The position numbers and the translations under genes were made by a program. Below, piece after piece: positions 46,790 through 57,830 of a DNA stretch of 64,000 nucleotides (positions within the stretch are counted from its first letter, which is position 1; the number at the start of each line of letters is the position of its first letter). The notes under the pieces are model-generated. The model was not told where the DNA came from and made no database searches. It was given only the letters and a program-made list of their open reading frames with translations. The DNA is from Cyathus striatus (Eukaryota; Basidiomycota; Agaricomycetes; Agaricales; Nidulariaceae), in contig JAOVFP010000003.1 of the NCBI GenBank assembly GCA_025738555.1, forward strand, positions 6,634,001 through 6,698,000, written 5' to 3'.

Positions 46790-47471
46790 GAAAAGAGACC
46801 AAGGCGTTTAGCAATCCATGTATAATGAACTAATTCAACATCTTCAACAGCTAAGTAAACAAAAACATACCTTCCAATCATTCTCTGAAACAACAGTGTC
46901 ATCTTCAACAACAGGAGAAAGTCCAGAGTGATCAATATCATTGGTTTTTGAGGCAGGAGGAGGGGTGTTGGAGGGAGGAGGCATAATAGGATGAAACACA
47001 TTCAAGCCAACAGCCAGAAAAGGCATCAAAAGCTCAAAATGATGGAGGTGAGGCCATACCCAGTTGCAAAATGGTTTAGCCTCTGGATGATGAGTAACAT
47101 AGTCATCCCAGGTTGAAGCAGTCTCCTCAGTAATGGAAGCACCTGTGTTGTCTGACCAAGTCCAACCTGAGACTTCCTTAATAGCTGATACAACACAGTA
47201 GAGTTTATGCATCTGTCAATTGCAATGTAAAGGTGAAAACCATTTGAAATAATTAAAATAATTTAGTTACAGCACCATATTTGTTCTGGCACATCTTAGC
47301 TGTTTTAACAGCACTGCACTGATGGAACTGTGCAATGTGGGTGGCAGCAGCTTCAAATGTTTACTTCTTGAAGCTGCCATTGCCTCCTGCCTCAGCTATA
47401 TGGTCCAAGAGGTACTGAATAAATGCAGTTTCTTCAGAAGAGACCCACACTGTGGGAGTAATAGGCATATT
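46790..47471 (-). pseudogene. Myb/SANT-like DNA-binding protein of the Harbinger element
   Basis: Starts MPITPTVWVSSEETAFIQYL at 47471, continues LLDHIAEAGGNGSFKK, an in-frame TAA (about 47367), then TFEAAATHIAQFHQCSAVKT and AKMCQNKYGAV. After an intron of about 60 bases (ending near 47215) come LYCVVSAIKEVSGWTWSDNT, ASTWDDYVTHHPEAKPF and WVWPHLHHFELLMPFLAVG, then a Pro/Thr-rich tail to about 46844. This is the Myb/SANT-like (trihelix-type) protein encoded by PIF/Harbinger elements, which binds element ends and helps the transposase enter the nucleus. Convergent with the transposase gene, end to end within about 120 bases, so both ORFs belong to one element. Confidence 0.75.
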
Positions 47472-47519
47472 GAAGGAATGAATGAGAGGAAAGAAAAGAA
47501 AGTGGGGGGGGTGTAGAAA

Positions 47520-47760
47520 TTAGCTCAGACTGAGGTGTTTTAATTAGATGTGGGCATGGTGGGAGCATGAGTGAGGCACAGGAAGGACAACAGGCAGAAG
47601 CAAGGAGAACACAAGGAGGCCACGCTGAGGAGACAAAGAGAAAGCAAGGATAACACCAGGGGGGAGCAAGGACAAATGCCAGGCAGAAGCAGGCAGTTGA
47701 TTGATGCAGTATAAGTGATCACTAATCAAATTGGCAGCTGCTGCTAGTGGCAGTGCCTTA
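47520..47760. repeat. Purine-rich imperfect repeats
   Basis: Repeats of AGGCAGAAGCAAGGAGAACA, GGGGAGCAAGGACAAATGCC and similar words. Frames on both strands are low-complexity. Confidence 0.45.
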
Positions 47761-47824
47761 CCAAATATAGAGCCTGGGACTTTGATCACATTCCCAGAAA
47801 CTGAGAATATGCCTTGTATTATTT

Positions 47825-47940
47825 TGCCAAGTAGAGCCCTAGTTATGGTTAGCCACTTGTATAATATATATAACCTGCTACTTCAACTATTCTATTGCTT
47901 TTCTACTGTTGAAATAAATATTTTGTTTTATTACCAAGAG
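47825..47940 (+). repeat. LTR-like segment, plus orientation
   Basis: TAGTTATGGTTAGCCACTTG then TATAATATATATAACC, followed by CTTCAACTATTCTATTGCTT and TTCTAC. The reverse complement of 53940-54075 matches this with few changes. The TATA-containing core suits an LTR or promoter end. Confidence 0.5.
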
Positions 47941-48927
47941 AAGATGTAACAGCCATTGACAGTGCATTAATCCAAGCAGTTAGTTTCTCACTATTCACCT
48001 CCATATTCTTTTCCTTTTCCTCAATATCAATGATCTCATTATCAGAACTCTCACTATCAGTTTCTTCACTATTTTACTTTATTTTCAAATTATCTCTCTC
48101 CTTCAGCATTACTATCATTCTCATTCTCACTTTCATTGTCTCCAGTACCATTGTTTTCAGTACTTTCAGATTCACTATCTGTGAAAGTGACAGCTAGAAT
48201 AACTTTTCTTTTAATTCTTCCTCCACCACCTATGGCTGATGCCTCAGGAGTATTCATAGTGTTAATTTCAGTTACAGTCTCAATAGTTGTAGCTTCAGCA
48301 GAAGTTCCAATAGTTAAAGTCAAAGTCTCAATAATACTAGTTTTAGTAGTAGCTCCAGTGGCAATTTCAGAAGCTTGAGTAATCTCAGTATTAAAAGTTG
48401 CTGCTTCAATTGCAACTCCAGCAGCAGCAGTGGCTTCAGTGGTAGTTCCAGAGGTCTCAGTAGCCATAACACATGCAGGAAATGCCACAGCAAGGCCAAC
48501 TTCTTTAATAATTATCTCAGCATTGAAATAATTGCATTAGAATTAATTTACTATGAAATAAGTGTATACACTCTTTAGTGGAAGAGATAGCTTCATCTTC
48601 CTCTTTCTTATTTGCAGTTGTTTTACTGTAAAAAGTGCTAGCAAACTAATAGAAATAACTGAACAGCCAGTGCACACTGTGCTTTAGTGTGTCTTCCCTT
48701 CTTCTCCTTCCCTTTTTTAACTTTACTCTCATCTTTCTCAATATCCAACTCATCTGAATTGATTGTACATACTTGCATGGCCTTGATGCTAATGGATCAG
48801 AATAAACCTGATCACTATGAGAACAAGATGATGAAACAGTAGTAGAGGTGTTGTTAGTATTGTTTTTATTGTTTGGAACAATTGTATAGTAGAAAGTTGA
48901 ATGGATATCAGTAAAGACAAGAGACAA
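47941..48927 (-). CDS. Unassigned Thr/Ser- and acid-rich reading frames
   Basis: Minus strand. 48927-48646 has SSSCSHSDQVYSDPLASRPC, SWILRKMRVKLKKGRRRRED and VHWLFSYFY. 48488-48090 is Ala/Thr-rich (TTTEATAAAGVAIEAATFNT) and ends in TDSESESTENNGTGDNESEN. A further open piece near 48060-47950 reads SEKLTAWINALSMAVTSSLG. Together they look like exons of one low-complexity, acidic transposon-type protein. No domain recognised. Confidence 0.3.
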
Positions 48928-49800
48928 TGTGGGGGTTGTCAGTCAAGTGGGGGCAAGGCAATGAAAAGATAAGTAGACCCTTCTATACCTATACATATTG
49001 TTACATTCATGTCTGAATACATCATGCCAATGTTACTGAAGGTTTCCATATGATTGTTGAACATACCCAGTCCATTCCTGAAATATACCTGCTATGGGTT
49101 TACACTTTCCAATGTTTCTGCTCAGAAACATACCCAGAACCCATCAGGTTTTCTATTAGGTATCTCAAATATATAGTCTCTCTTATAATGGCCTCACTAT
49201 GTCATTATTATATTATTTCTCTCTTCCATTCTCACTTGTACATTTCATTATGGCCTTTGAGGATTAGTTCTTTATTCTGCATTCTGAGTGTGTCATTTGC
49301 ACTCCTACTTCACTTTGCCCAGACTTTATTTCCTACTTACTTCCTTGATTTTCTTTTTGTATTATACTTCTACATTCATACCTACAAGTTCCTACTCAGT
49401 ATATATAGTTTTCCAGATGTACTAAATAGTTTTCAGTATTTGTATAGACCTTATACACTTCTTCCTATGCTTAAAGTTCCGAAATCTGCTCTGCCACTTT
49501 GGGTTTTTCTTTGGGCTTCTCTCTCACTACCCAGTGTAGTGGTGAAGTCTTCCCTCATACTCTGGAACATCTTCCTTTGTTGTATATTGTCTTCTTCAAA
49601 ATACAAACTATTCCCTGGGGATATCCAAGCAGCACAGCATATAAGCAGAAGTCATGGTTCTTTTCCACACTCCTGCTCTATGTCCTGCACCCATACTTAC
49701 TTCAGGTTTCCATTATAGTTCTCCTGTGTCTTCTGGGCATCTTCACATTCATTTCCCAGTAGGAAGAGAATTAATATGTAACACATATGTCACATGTATG
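48928..49800. other. AT-rich segment with a 222-codon open frame
   Basis: A plus-strand frame 49050-49718 is open for 222 codons and strongly hydrophobic (LYISLWPLRISSLFCILSVS). Its pyrimidine-rich sequence makes chance openness plausible. No motif, so it is not called a gene. Confidence 0.25.
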
Positions 49801-50089
49801 CCTGCTGACCAGATTTAAAATTATATTGAAAGCTTCTTGTGTGAATAAAAGTCTGAAAATAAGGCAGCAACTGTTTCTATTCTAATTAAAACAGGCCATT
49901 CCCCCAGTTCATCATAATTTATATCCCATTTTGGCATGCTGCTTACATCATGCACACAAATACATGAATAATACACATATTGCTTGTGCAAATATATTAA
50001 TAGTACATATGCATCACTTGCATAAATGTATTAATAGTACACAACATGCATATTTGTGAGAACAAAATTGTGTATCATGAGTTATCAGT
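49801..50089. other. AT-rich spacer
   Basis: Repeats of ACATATTGCTTGTGCAAATA and ATTAATAGTACAT at about 49960-50050. It could lie next to the 3' end of the gypsy element. Confidence 0.35.
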
Positions 50090-51643
50090 TGTAAGTATGG
50101 AGGGCTACTTTGGGTGTTTAATTCATAATTTGGTTTGCCCATTTGCTTGAGGATAATAAGAAGTGGTCAAGGCTCTTTTTATTCCCAGTAGTCAGCATAT
50201 CTCTATTCAGAACATGTTTCTCCATTTTGTATTACAGTCAGAAATAACCTGTCTCAGAATTTCAATGGCAAATTATGTGGTCAAAAAATAGCTTTGCAGC
50301 TTTGGCTTCCTTGAGCTTTGCTGTAGTGAGTATAAAGATTGCATATTTTGTAAATTTGTTGACAATTATGAAGATGGCATCATATCCATTTGATAGTGAA
50401 AGTTCTGTGATAAAATCTATAGTTATAAGCTTGAATGGTTGCATTAGTATGGGAATTGATTGTAAATATTTTTGACATATATCACATGAATTGATGAAAG
50501 TTTTTATTTCTCGTGATATTCTAGGTCAGTAGTAACCATTTGCAATGTGATTATATGTTTTATAGTATCCCCCATGAGCAGCTTTACTGATTGTGTTGTG
50601 TATTTTATTCATAATTTCAGCTCACATATTCAATGATATGCATACTCTGGAAAGCTCTTTCACATCTTCAAAGTATAGTAGTCAGTTTCCCTCTAATTAG
50701 TATTGAGAAAATTGAGATTTGTAGTTCTCATCCACATATTCTTTTTTTTTATCAGTCATAACATTCTTGAAATGTTTATCTTCATTGTATCCTTTAATCC
50801 ACTTACTTTGTTCTGCCTTGTTCATGTCCATTACAGTGCTATAACTTCTGGAAAAGTTCTTCTGATATTGTATCTCTTCTTCTTCTTTCAGTTCAACAGT
50901 TATGTTAAAGCTGTATTGATGATCCACTGAGTCTGATAACTCTTCACTTGCTATATAATTGCTTCCAACTATAAGTACATTTTCCTCAAATTTATCACTT
51001 AGTTCATCATATGTGTTGCATAAACAATCTGTGAATGAATTCAAATGGAGGAAGTCAAGTAGATCACTACTTGGTCCATGCTGAATTGGTACCTGCTTTT
51101 GTAAATGTGATATGGAATCAACATTTGAATGTATTCTCCCTGCTCTATGTGTTATCCACATATTTGGATATGCTGCAAATACTAATCCCCATGTAAGTAA
51201 TCTTCTATTTACATTTGAAATGTCTTACTTCAGGTAAGTACTGGGTAATCAGTTATCACAAAGATGTGTTCTCCTTCTAGAAGTGGTGGAAGTTTTATCA
51301 GACTTTCTTTTAGAGCTAATGCTTCTCATTCAGTTGGTGAATAATTTCATTTAGCAGGCTGTAATACTCTGGACCAATAAGCTACTAATTTAACATATAC
51401 TTTGGTATCTTCAAATGTTGGTTCCCAAGCAGCATTTTCAGGTATATCAAAATCAGTCTTACTTAGTTGTACAATGAGATTAGGAATCAGTACATTCTGT
51501 TTGTATGTAGTTTCTAGACATTCATACAATTTGGTACTCTTCAAGTTATGTATTAAAATTAGCTGAACTATCTGAATGATTCCAGCCAGAGCATAATCAC
51601 ATGCATCAGTATATAATTGGTATGGTGTTTGTTGTCTTGTCAC
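50090..51643 (-). pseudogene. Ty3/gypsy pol fragment: RNase H and integrase
   Basis: Minus strand. RNase H region (51643-51200): PYQLYTDACDYALAGIIQIV, YWSRVLQPAK, then TGA, NYSPTE, TGA, EALALKESLIKLPPLLEG and HIFVITDYPVLT. The tether HRAGRIHSNVDSISHL is at 51150-51100. Integrase zinc finger (50620-50485): AAHGGYYKTYNHIANGYY, TGA, PRISREIKTFINSCDICQ. Core: ITIDFITELSLSNGYDAIFI (Asp of the DDE triad), NKFTKYAIF, then after a TGA VISDCNTKW (second Asp) and TTSYYPQANGQT. The order RNase H then integrase, and the motifs, fit Ty3/gypsy. Protease and reverse transcriptase are not seen. Several stops are TGA where the family has Arg or Trp. Confidence 0.8.
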
Positions 51644-52620
51644 AGGGAGGAGGAAGGTGGATGATAGGGTGTTGTGAATGCTGCAGTGCTAATGTAGCTG
51701 TCTACAAAGCATGGATGATGCTGTAGGATGTGAGTTAGCTGGTGGGACTTGAACTGAGGAATATTACTTACCAAGATCCAAGAGCAAGCTGGAGGAGGTG
51801 AGAGAGGTGAGAGACACAGGTGGCGATGGTTGATGTGACATTGATGACATTGCAAAGGTGATAGCATCATCGCTGTTGTTGTCACTCAGGGAAGGGGACT
51901 GTATGACATTGCCAATGTGGCAGGTATTGTCATTCTATCGTGATGCAGGAGGGAGAGTGGAAAGAGAGGGCTGGATGTCATAGTGTCAACAATGTTCTTG
52001 CCAGCAGCATTGTTGTCTCTGTGATGCAGGGAGTAAAAGGGGGGAGGGGCCAATATAGGCAAGACCAGCTTGACAGGGGGGGACATAGAATTGGGATGGG
52101 TGAGGTAGCGAGTTCTATGTTGATAATACTGTGGGGATAGAGGTGGTGGATATTAGTGAGGATGAGGGTGGAGCTGGGGGGGGCTTACCTGGTAACAGCA
52201 TATAGGTGATATGTCTAGAATGAGGAGAGGGATGAGGAAGAGTTGGTGCAGCATTGATGTCTCAGTGGAGAGAAGGAAGGGCAGAAGAAGACATTCCCCC
52301 CCATCACTTGTAAAATGAGGGGTGAGAAGATGCTTGCCCTCATCACTTACAAGATGAGGAACAAAGGGCAAGAGGAGAGAGGGGGGGAGGGAGAGAGAGA
52401 GGGGGGGGGAAGGAGAGAGAGGGGGGAAGGAGGGATGTGACAAGACATCTTCATCACTTGCAAGATGGGAGGGGAGGGAGCAAGGGAGCATTGATAATGT
52501 GGTATTGACACTATTCTTGCAAGTGGTGTTATGGTCATCACATTATGAAAAGAGGGGGAAGGACAGTAGGACATCATTATCATCATAATGCAGGGAGCAT
52601 GGAGGAGAGGGAGCTGGCTG
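51644..52620. repeat. Purine-rich minisatellite-like segment
   Basis: G/A-rich runs (GGGGGGAGGGAGAGAGAG near 52381) and three copies of CATCACTT(G/A)(C/T)AA(G/A)ATG near 52304, 52340 and 52453. Words such as ATGATGCAGGAG are shared with 41038-41490. It interrupts what should be gypsy reverse transcriptase territory. Frames here are low-complexity. Confidence 0.5.
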
Positions 52621-53600
52621 CTGACACATCTATAATTCATGGTCCAGTTAAAGTTAATAACAGTTATTTTGTTAAGCATGTTCTGAAACTCTTCAAGCTA
52701 TGCATTTAATTGCTTACAAGCTTGTATGGAGGTATTAAATGAAGTTATATATATACTAATATGAAATTCTTTTTACCTGAGTATTGAAGGCTCTTTTATA
52801 ATGTGATCTTCCATGAATATCATTTTCCACTACAACTAAGTTGAGTGCAGACTTATTTAAAGGTGCTGGGTTGCACTATTTACAACATGTATAATCAGTT
52901 GTTCTATGATTAATATAATGATATGAATCAACAATAAATCTAGTTGTTAAACTCCAAATTCTCTATGCACCTTTAGCACAGCACTTTTTATTACTACACA
53001 TGCTTTGTCAATACAGACATAGCTTGGATGAGATTCTAGAGTTGGATAGATATGGTCTAAAAATCTCATAGTATTTCCAGGTCTCTCAGATTTTGTAAAC
53101 TTGGTCCATGTAATAACTGCTCCACATGGTGCACATAATGTCACAACACAGTAAAATCTAGAAGCAGTAAAGTAATGATTTCATTCTTCATGTGGTGCAG
53201 GAGCATCATCATGAGGCATCACTTGCCAGTTTATAAGGGAGAGCCAATCTACTCATTCCTCTTCACTTCATTGAATAAGTTTTCTTATTTCTAAAAGTGT
53301 TTGCTGACCAAATTTTACAAGATGGTTGTGCCATCATGACTAATGATTAATACATGTTTTAGAGTTTTGTTCTTTGGGGTTGTTACATGATTTTATATGA
53401 CATAAGTGACCATGCATAGCTTGATGATATATACAGAATACACCTGTTCTTTCATTTTCTAAACTATTATTACAGTTCTCATATGCACAATGTCTTTGTG
53501 TTCATCAGTGATCTTTGAGACACCTTGAAGATCCATAGATATATCATCTTCTTGTGAAAAATACTCAAATTGTCTCATAAAATTTTCAAATTGCATTGGA
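52621..53600 (-). pseudogene. KDZ-associated CxC6-domain protein, degraded
   Basis: Minus strand. Near 53590-53560 NFMRQFEYFSQEDDISMDLQ, then the zinc-binding-like CAYENCNNSLENERTGVFC, IYHQAMHGHLCHIKSCNN and KTCINH (53490-53350), i.e. the CxC6 cysteine cluster. Next YFTASRFYCVVTLCAPCGAV and ITWTKFTKSERPGNTMRFLD (53200-53050), PSYVCIDKACVVIKSAV, then frameshifted VENDIHGRSHYKRAFNTQ (about 52850-52790), an intron, and NKITVINFNWTMNY (about 52680-52640). The family occurs next to or fused with KDZ transposases in basidiomycetes. At least three stops or frameshifts break it. A second piece of the same C-terminal part lies at 57831-58150. Confidence 0.7.
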
Positions 53601-53934
53601 TCATGAAGCAATTTGAGAGCTGGTCAATTTGACTTGTGCCCCAATGGTAGGGATGTGGAATGAAGGGGGTTATACAACACTATACTGTGGATGAAGTCAA
53701 TTGACTGTGTAGCTAGTGTATGAATAGTATGGTGGCTTACTGGAAAATTTGGTAGAGTCCATTGCATAGTGTCTATCGTAACTATCACTTTTAAGCAATT
53801 GAGTCAAAAGTGTAAATACTTTGTCTCTAACATACATGGTTATAGCACTCTGAAAGCACCGCATCCTGTTTGATCTGCACAGTTAACTAGAGTGTCACCT
53901 AGTTTGTACCACAGTGGGGGACCATGCAGGAATC
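53601..53934. other. Probable 5' remains of the CxC6 gene
   Basis: A minus-strand open stretch near 53860-53720 (MYVRDKVFTLLTQLLKSDS and YDRHYAMDST) is coding-like and may be an upstream exon, but no motif confirms it. Confidence 0.3.
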
Positions 53935-54110
53935 CTAGGTGCTGTGGTTTTGCATAAATTTTTAATGGTAAGTAGTTGAATAGTCAATAGAAAAGTAATA
54001 GAGTAGTTGAAGTGGTATAGAAGTAGTGAGTTATATATATTATACAAATGGCTGATCATAACTAAATATCTATACAATGGTCTGATTATGTAATACAAGT
54101 GGTTGACAAT
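53935..54110 (-). repeat. LTR-like segment, minus orientation
   Basis: Reverse complement contains TAGTTATGATCAGCCATTTG and TATAATATATATAACT then CTTCAACTACTCTATTACTT, matching 47825-47900. The two copies face each other across about 6 kb that includes the gypsy pol fragment. Confidence 0.5.
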
Positions 54111-54149
54111 AGAGTGTATTCATGATGAAGTGAAAGCAGACCATAAGTA

Positions 54150-54985
54150 AGCATGTACAGGCATTAGTATGAAGATATAGTAATAGTAATAAAGTGGAGA
54201 ATAGTATTAGTATTGTAATAGGACTAGTAATAGAGCAGAGTACAAGTATTAGTATAGTAATAGTAATAGTAATAGTAATAAAGTGGAGTACAAGTATTAG
54301 TAGTATTGAAGTATATAGTAATAACACTAGTACTTAGTATAGTCAGCCACTTCATTAGTGTAGTATACTAATAAAGTGGACTACAAGTATTAGTAGTGAA
54401 GTATAGTAATAGTATTATTAATAAAGCAAAGTACAAGTATTAGTATTAAAGTATAGTGATTAGTCACTTCATTAGTTCAGAATACCAATATAGCGGACTA
54501 CAAGTATTACTATTGAGGTATAGTAGTAACACTAGTACTAAGTATGGTCAGCCACTTTATTAGTATAGTATACTAGTAAAGTGGACTACAAGTATTAGTA
54601 TAGTAGTAGTAGTAGTAATAGAGCGGAGTACAAGTATTAGTATTGAAGTATAGTAATAGTAATAGTAATGGAGCGGAGTACAAGTATTAGTATTGAAGTA
54701 TAGCAATAGTAATAGTAATGGAGCGGAGTACAAGTATTGATAGTAATAATACTAGTACTTATGGTCAGCTACTTCATTGGTATAGTATACTAGTAAAGCA
54801 GACTACAAGTATTAGTATAGTAATGGTAATAGTAATAAAGTGGAGTACAAGTATTAGTATTAAGGTATAGTAATAACAATAGTACTTAGTATGGTCAGCC
54901 ACTTCATTAGTATAGTATACTAATAAAGCAGACTACAAGTATTAGTAGTGAAGTATAGTAATAGTACTAGTAACTAAGACTCAGT
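54150..54985. repeat. Tandem repeat array on AGTA/TAG words
   Basis: Diverged units contain GGACTACAAGTATTAGTA, GAAGTATAGTAATA and GTCAGCCACTTCATTAGTAT. The last word recurs near 54343, 54547, 54757 and 54889, giving irregular spacing of about 130-210 bases. Confidence 0.7.
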
Positions 54986-55270
54986 CCTCCTCATCCTCCT
55001 CTTCCTCTTCTGCCTCTTCTACCTCCATTTCATTCTTGGGGAAACCCAGGAACAAGAAAAAGCAGAACTAGTCCAAGGTGTCAGACTTGACTGGGAAGCT
55101 TAATCATACTTGGTTTAGTACCAGTCTTGCCAAGAGATCTGATTTATAATGTGGTCAGGCAAGCCAATATAAAAACAATGACTGAGAGACTTATCATCCC
55201 AAGAAGTTTTTTGGGCAAGTTTGCTAAACTGCACCAAATACTTTGACAATTTCTCACTGTTCTTCATTAC
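54970..55270 (-). pseudogene. Ty3/gypsy Gag-like fragment
   Basis: Minus strand from about 55268: MKNSEKLSKYLVQFSKLAQK, TSWDDKSLSHCFYIGLPDHI, INQISWQDWYQTKY, then a stop. After a frame change comes an acidic tail (MEVEEAEEEEEDEED, stop near 54980). The L..Y...F..LA..., then L...FY.GLP..I pattern is that of the Retrotrans_gag capsid region of fungal gypsy elements. It has the same orientation as the pol fragment at 50.1-51.6 kb, so both may descend from one element now split by a satellite, a KDZ fragment and purine-rich sequence. A separate element is equally possible. Confidence 0.55.
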
Positions 55271-55450
55271 TAAGGCACTTGAGTTCAGTGGAGTTCAGGT
55301 AGAGTCTAGGTAGAGTCCAGTTGCTTGAGTTCAGTAGACTCCAGGTATAAGCCCAGATGAAGTCTAAGTAGAGTCCAAGTGAAGTCCAGGTAGAGTCCAG
55401 ATAGAGCTCAGGAGTTTAGGTGAAATCTACATGGAGTCTACATAATTTCA
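55271..55450. repeat. Short tandem repeats of GTAGAGTCCAG type
   Basis: Words GTAGAGTCCAGGTAGAGTCC, GAAGTCTAAGTAGAGTCC and CAGGTAGAGTCCAGATAGAG recur at 10-25 base spacing. On the minus strand this would precede the Gag fragment. Confidence 0.6.
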
Positions 55451-56929
55451 TAGAAGAGTGTAATGACATCTATATTTAGCTCAATCCAAGTGGTCAATTA
55501 TGCATAAAGGCTATTTATGCTATAAGTGTCACAAAGGCAATGAACCCAAGTGACTAGCACTTTTGATCACTTTTGTAAACATATTGCAGACTTTGTTGTA
55601 AGCAAGCAATATCCAACCAGAAATTCTGCACCATTATACTCTGTCATAACATAATAAAGCTCAAGATGCCTGGCATTGGTATTGTCTTATAAAATTCTTG
55701 TGAGCAATGAGTGCTATAATAAATATTATTTTACTCACATGTTACATCCATACTAATTTCTATAATTTTCCCTTTGAGTTTATTGGCAACTATTTTCATT
55801 CTCTAAGTAAGCATCTTCACACCTTCTGGAAGATCTTGTGGCTTGAAAATATCCATTTCATTCTTGAACTCTTCTAATAGAATCTTTGCAGATAGTAGCT
55901 GAAAATTATCATGATACCAGTGCATCTTACTGAATTCATTCAATGCAGACTGTACTTGCAATTTAGTCACATTGGGAAAGAGAGTTTGAATTTTCTTCAT
56001 CTTAGCAGCTGATATCAACAAGTCAACATTTTCTTATATAAATTCAAGAGCTTCTGGAAGTATTGATAGGTCCATGTAATAGATATATGTTTTATGATGC
56101 TGCAGCTTTATAGTCATGTAAGTCATACCACTCATGTTTTGATGTGAAGAAATATGAAATTTGCTATTGCAAGGATATCTCTTTATACCAACATGCTCTC
56201 AGAATTTTATATTGGAGTCTTCTGAAACTTTTGACCATTCATGATGAACTTCATCTTGACTGCACCAATAGTATGTGATGGCTACTCTTCAAGACCAAAT
56301 AATTTTTTACACTTGGTGTGCATAAGTTTACATTTCCAACTGCTATGATATTGAAATTCATGTAAATCTGTATTCAGTTGCTCTTCATATTTCTCATGCA
56401 ACTGTCTGAATACAATATTAATAACTGATAACTGCATTATTCTCAATGAAATATGTACCATATAGCATGATATTTGTTCATTTGAGAAAGCAAGAACTAA
56501 TAGTGCTGAAACAGTCTTTTTCATCCATAAACACTTCAACTAACTATTTATATTGAAGGTTTTATATAAGTTATAACAAGAGTGAAAAATTTTAAACACA
56601 CTTTTTTCTCAAATTCTTCATCTTTGTCTTCAATGTATGTATATTAAGTAGTGAATCTATTCTCCAGTTTCTCACTTCTAATTGTGTGAATCTAAGTCAC
56701 TGCTACCTGCACACCTTGGTAAGTACTAATTTATTAGGTACTATTACAATAAAAGCAATTGTAAAAAAATATGAGCCACATGCACTATAGTATTCCAGAG
56801 TCCTTGAAAGCATTTTGCAGAATAGTTGTCTTTAACACTGCAAAACCAGCTTAATATTATTTGTATCTATTGCTTTTATTCCATATCAAATTTGAATATT
56901 TCTGTATATAATTTGTGAATATATCTGAT
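55451..56929. other. AT-rich decayed transposon sequence
   Basis: Minus-strand frames at 56021-55803 (MKKIQTLFPNVTKLQVQSAL) and 56539-56282 (QLHEKYEEQLNTDLHEFQYH) look like fragments of protein-coding exons, probably transposon-derived. No family recognised. Confidence 0.35.
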
Positions 56930-57440
56930 AAATATTGTATACAAGTTATAAGAACTTAAACACATCAGAAAAACTTCAATTTTCATAATTTTATCTTAAG
57001 TATTCTAAACTAGAATAACAGTTTTCATCAAATTACAACAATATTTCATAGTCAAAATTTGTGTTTAGTAGTTATCATGCAGCTGTCATCTGAAATTTAT
57101 TTAATCATTTAGTCATTAATATGTAGCAAGTACTTTATTGATACAGATTCAGTCCAGGTTGACTCTAATCTACAAACCATCATGTACACCTTTCTTTTTT
57201 TCTCATTATTATTTCATAACTGATTTATATTTAGTTGACTAAATATTTTTATTTTCATATGTTTTTTTTCCATTATTATTCTTATGATATCATTATCAGT
57301 AAATTATTGATTTAAATCATATGTCATTTTTATAAATCTTTTTGAGTGATTGAGTAAGCAAAGATAAATTAGTTAGTAATCAGTACTTCAGTAATACTTA
57401 GTATGTTGCTGTTCTCTTTTGAACAGCTTGTTAAAGAGTT
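56930..57440. repeat. Dispersed repeat R3, copy 1 (uninterrupted)
   Basis: Shares with 62370-62615 the order TATACAAGTTAT, ACACTTCAATT-like, AACAATATTTCAT, TTAGTAGTTA, ATTTAGTCATT. It then shares with 63345-63720 the order CTAATCT-CAACCATCA, CATATGTTTT, AATCATATGTCATTT and GAGTGATTGAGTAAGC. Non-coding. Confidence 0.65.
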
Positions 57441-57830
57441 TTCTAAAGTGATTTTATAACTTGTTACTACAATACAACTAATAGTTATCATATTTAGCTA
57501 AGTATTTGTGATATAAGTTCATGCACTTGTTATAATTCATCAGAGATGCAATAAAAAGTAAAACAAGATAAAAAATGTGAATATATCCATGCTCTTGATA
57601 TGACAAATTAGTGGAGCAGATAAAAATTATGTTTAAAGATGGGAGGTGAGGGAAGTGAGGGAAGTGAGTCTTGGGAAAAGATGAAAATGAAGTAATAGAA
57701 GAAAAGAACTATATAAAAAGGAAAGACATAACTAAAGAGATTGACATGCAAAAATTAATAAATACAAAGAACTTAGACATTAATATTCAATCTATAATCT
57801 GCTATTCCATCATTCTCTTCTCTGTCATAT
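57441..57830. other. AT-rich spacer
   Basis: Nothing recognised apart from a small GGAAGTGAGGGAAGTGAG repeat at about 57645-57670. Confidence 0.3.

Noticed and set aside
49050..49718. 222-codon hydrophobic open frame as a membrane protein
   Set aside because: No motif, no intron or start context, pyrimidine-rich composition that favours chance openness; left as unassigned.
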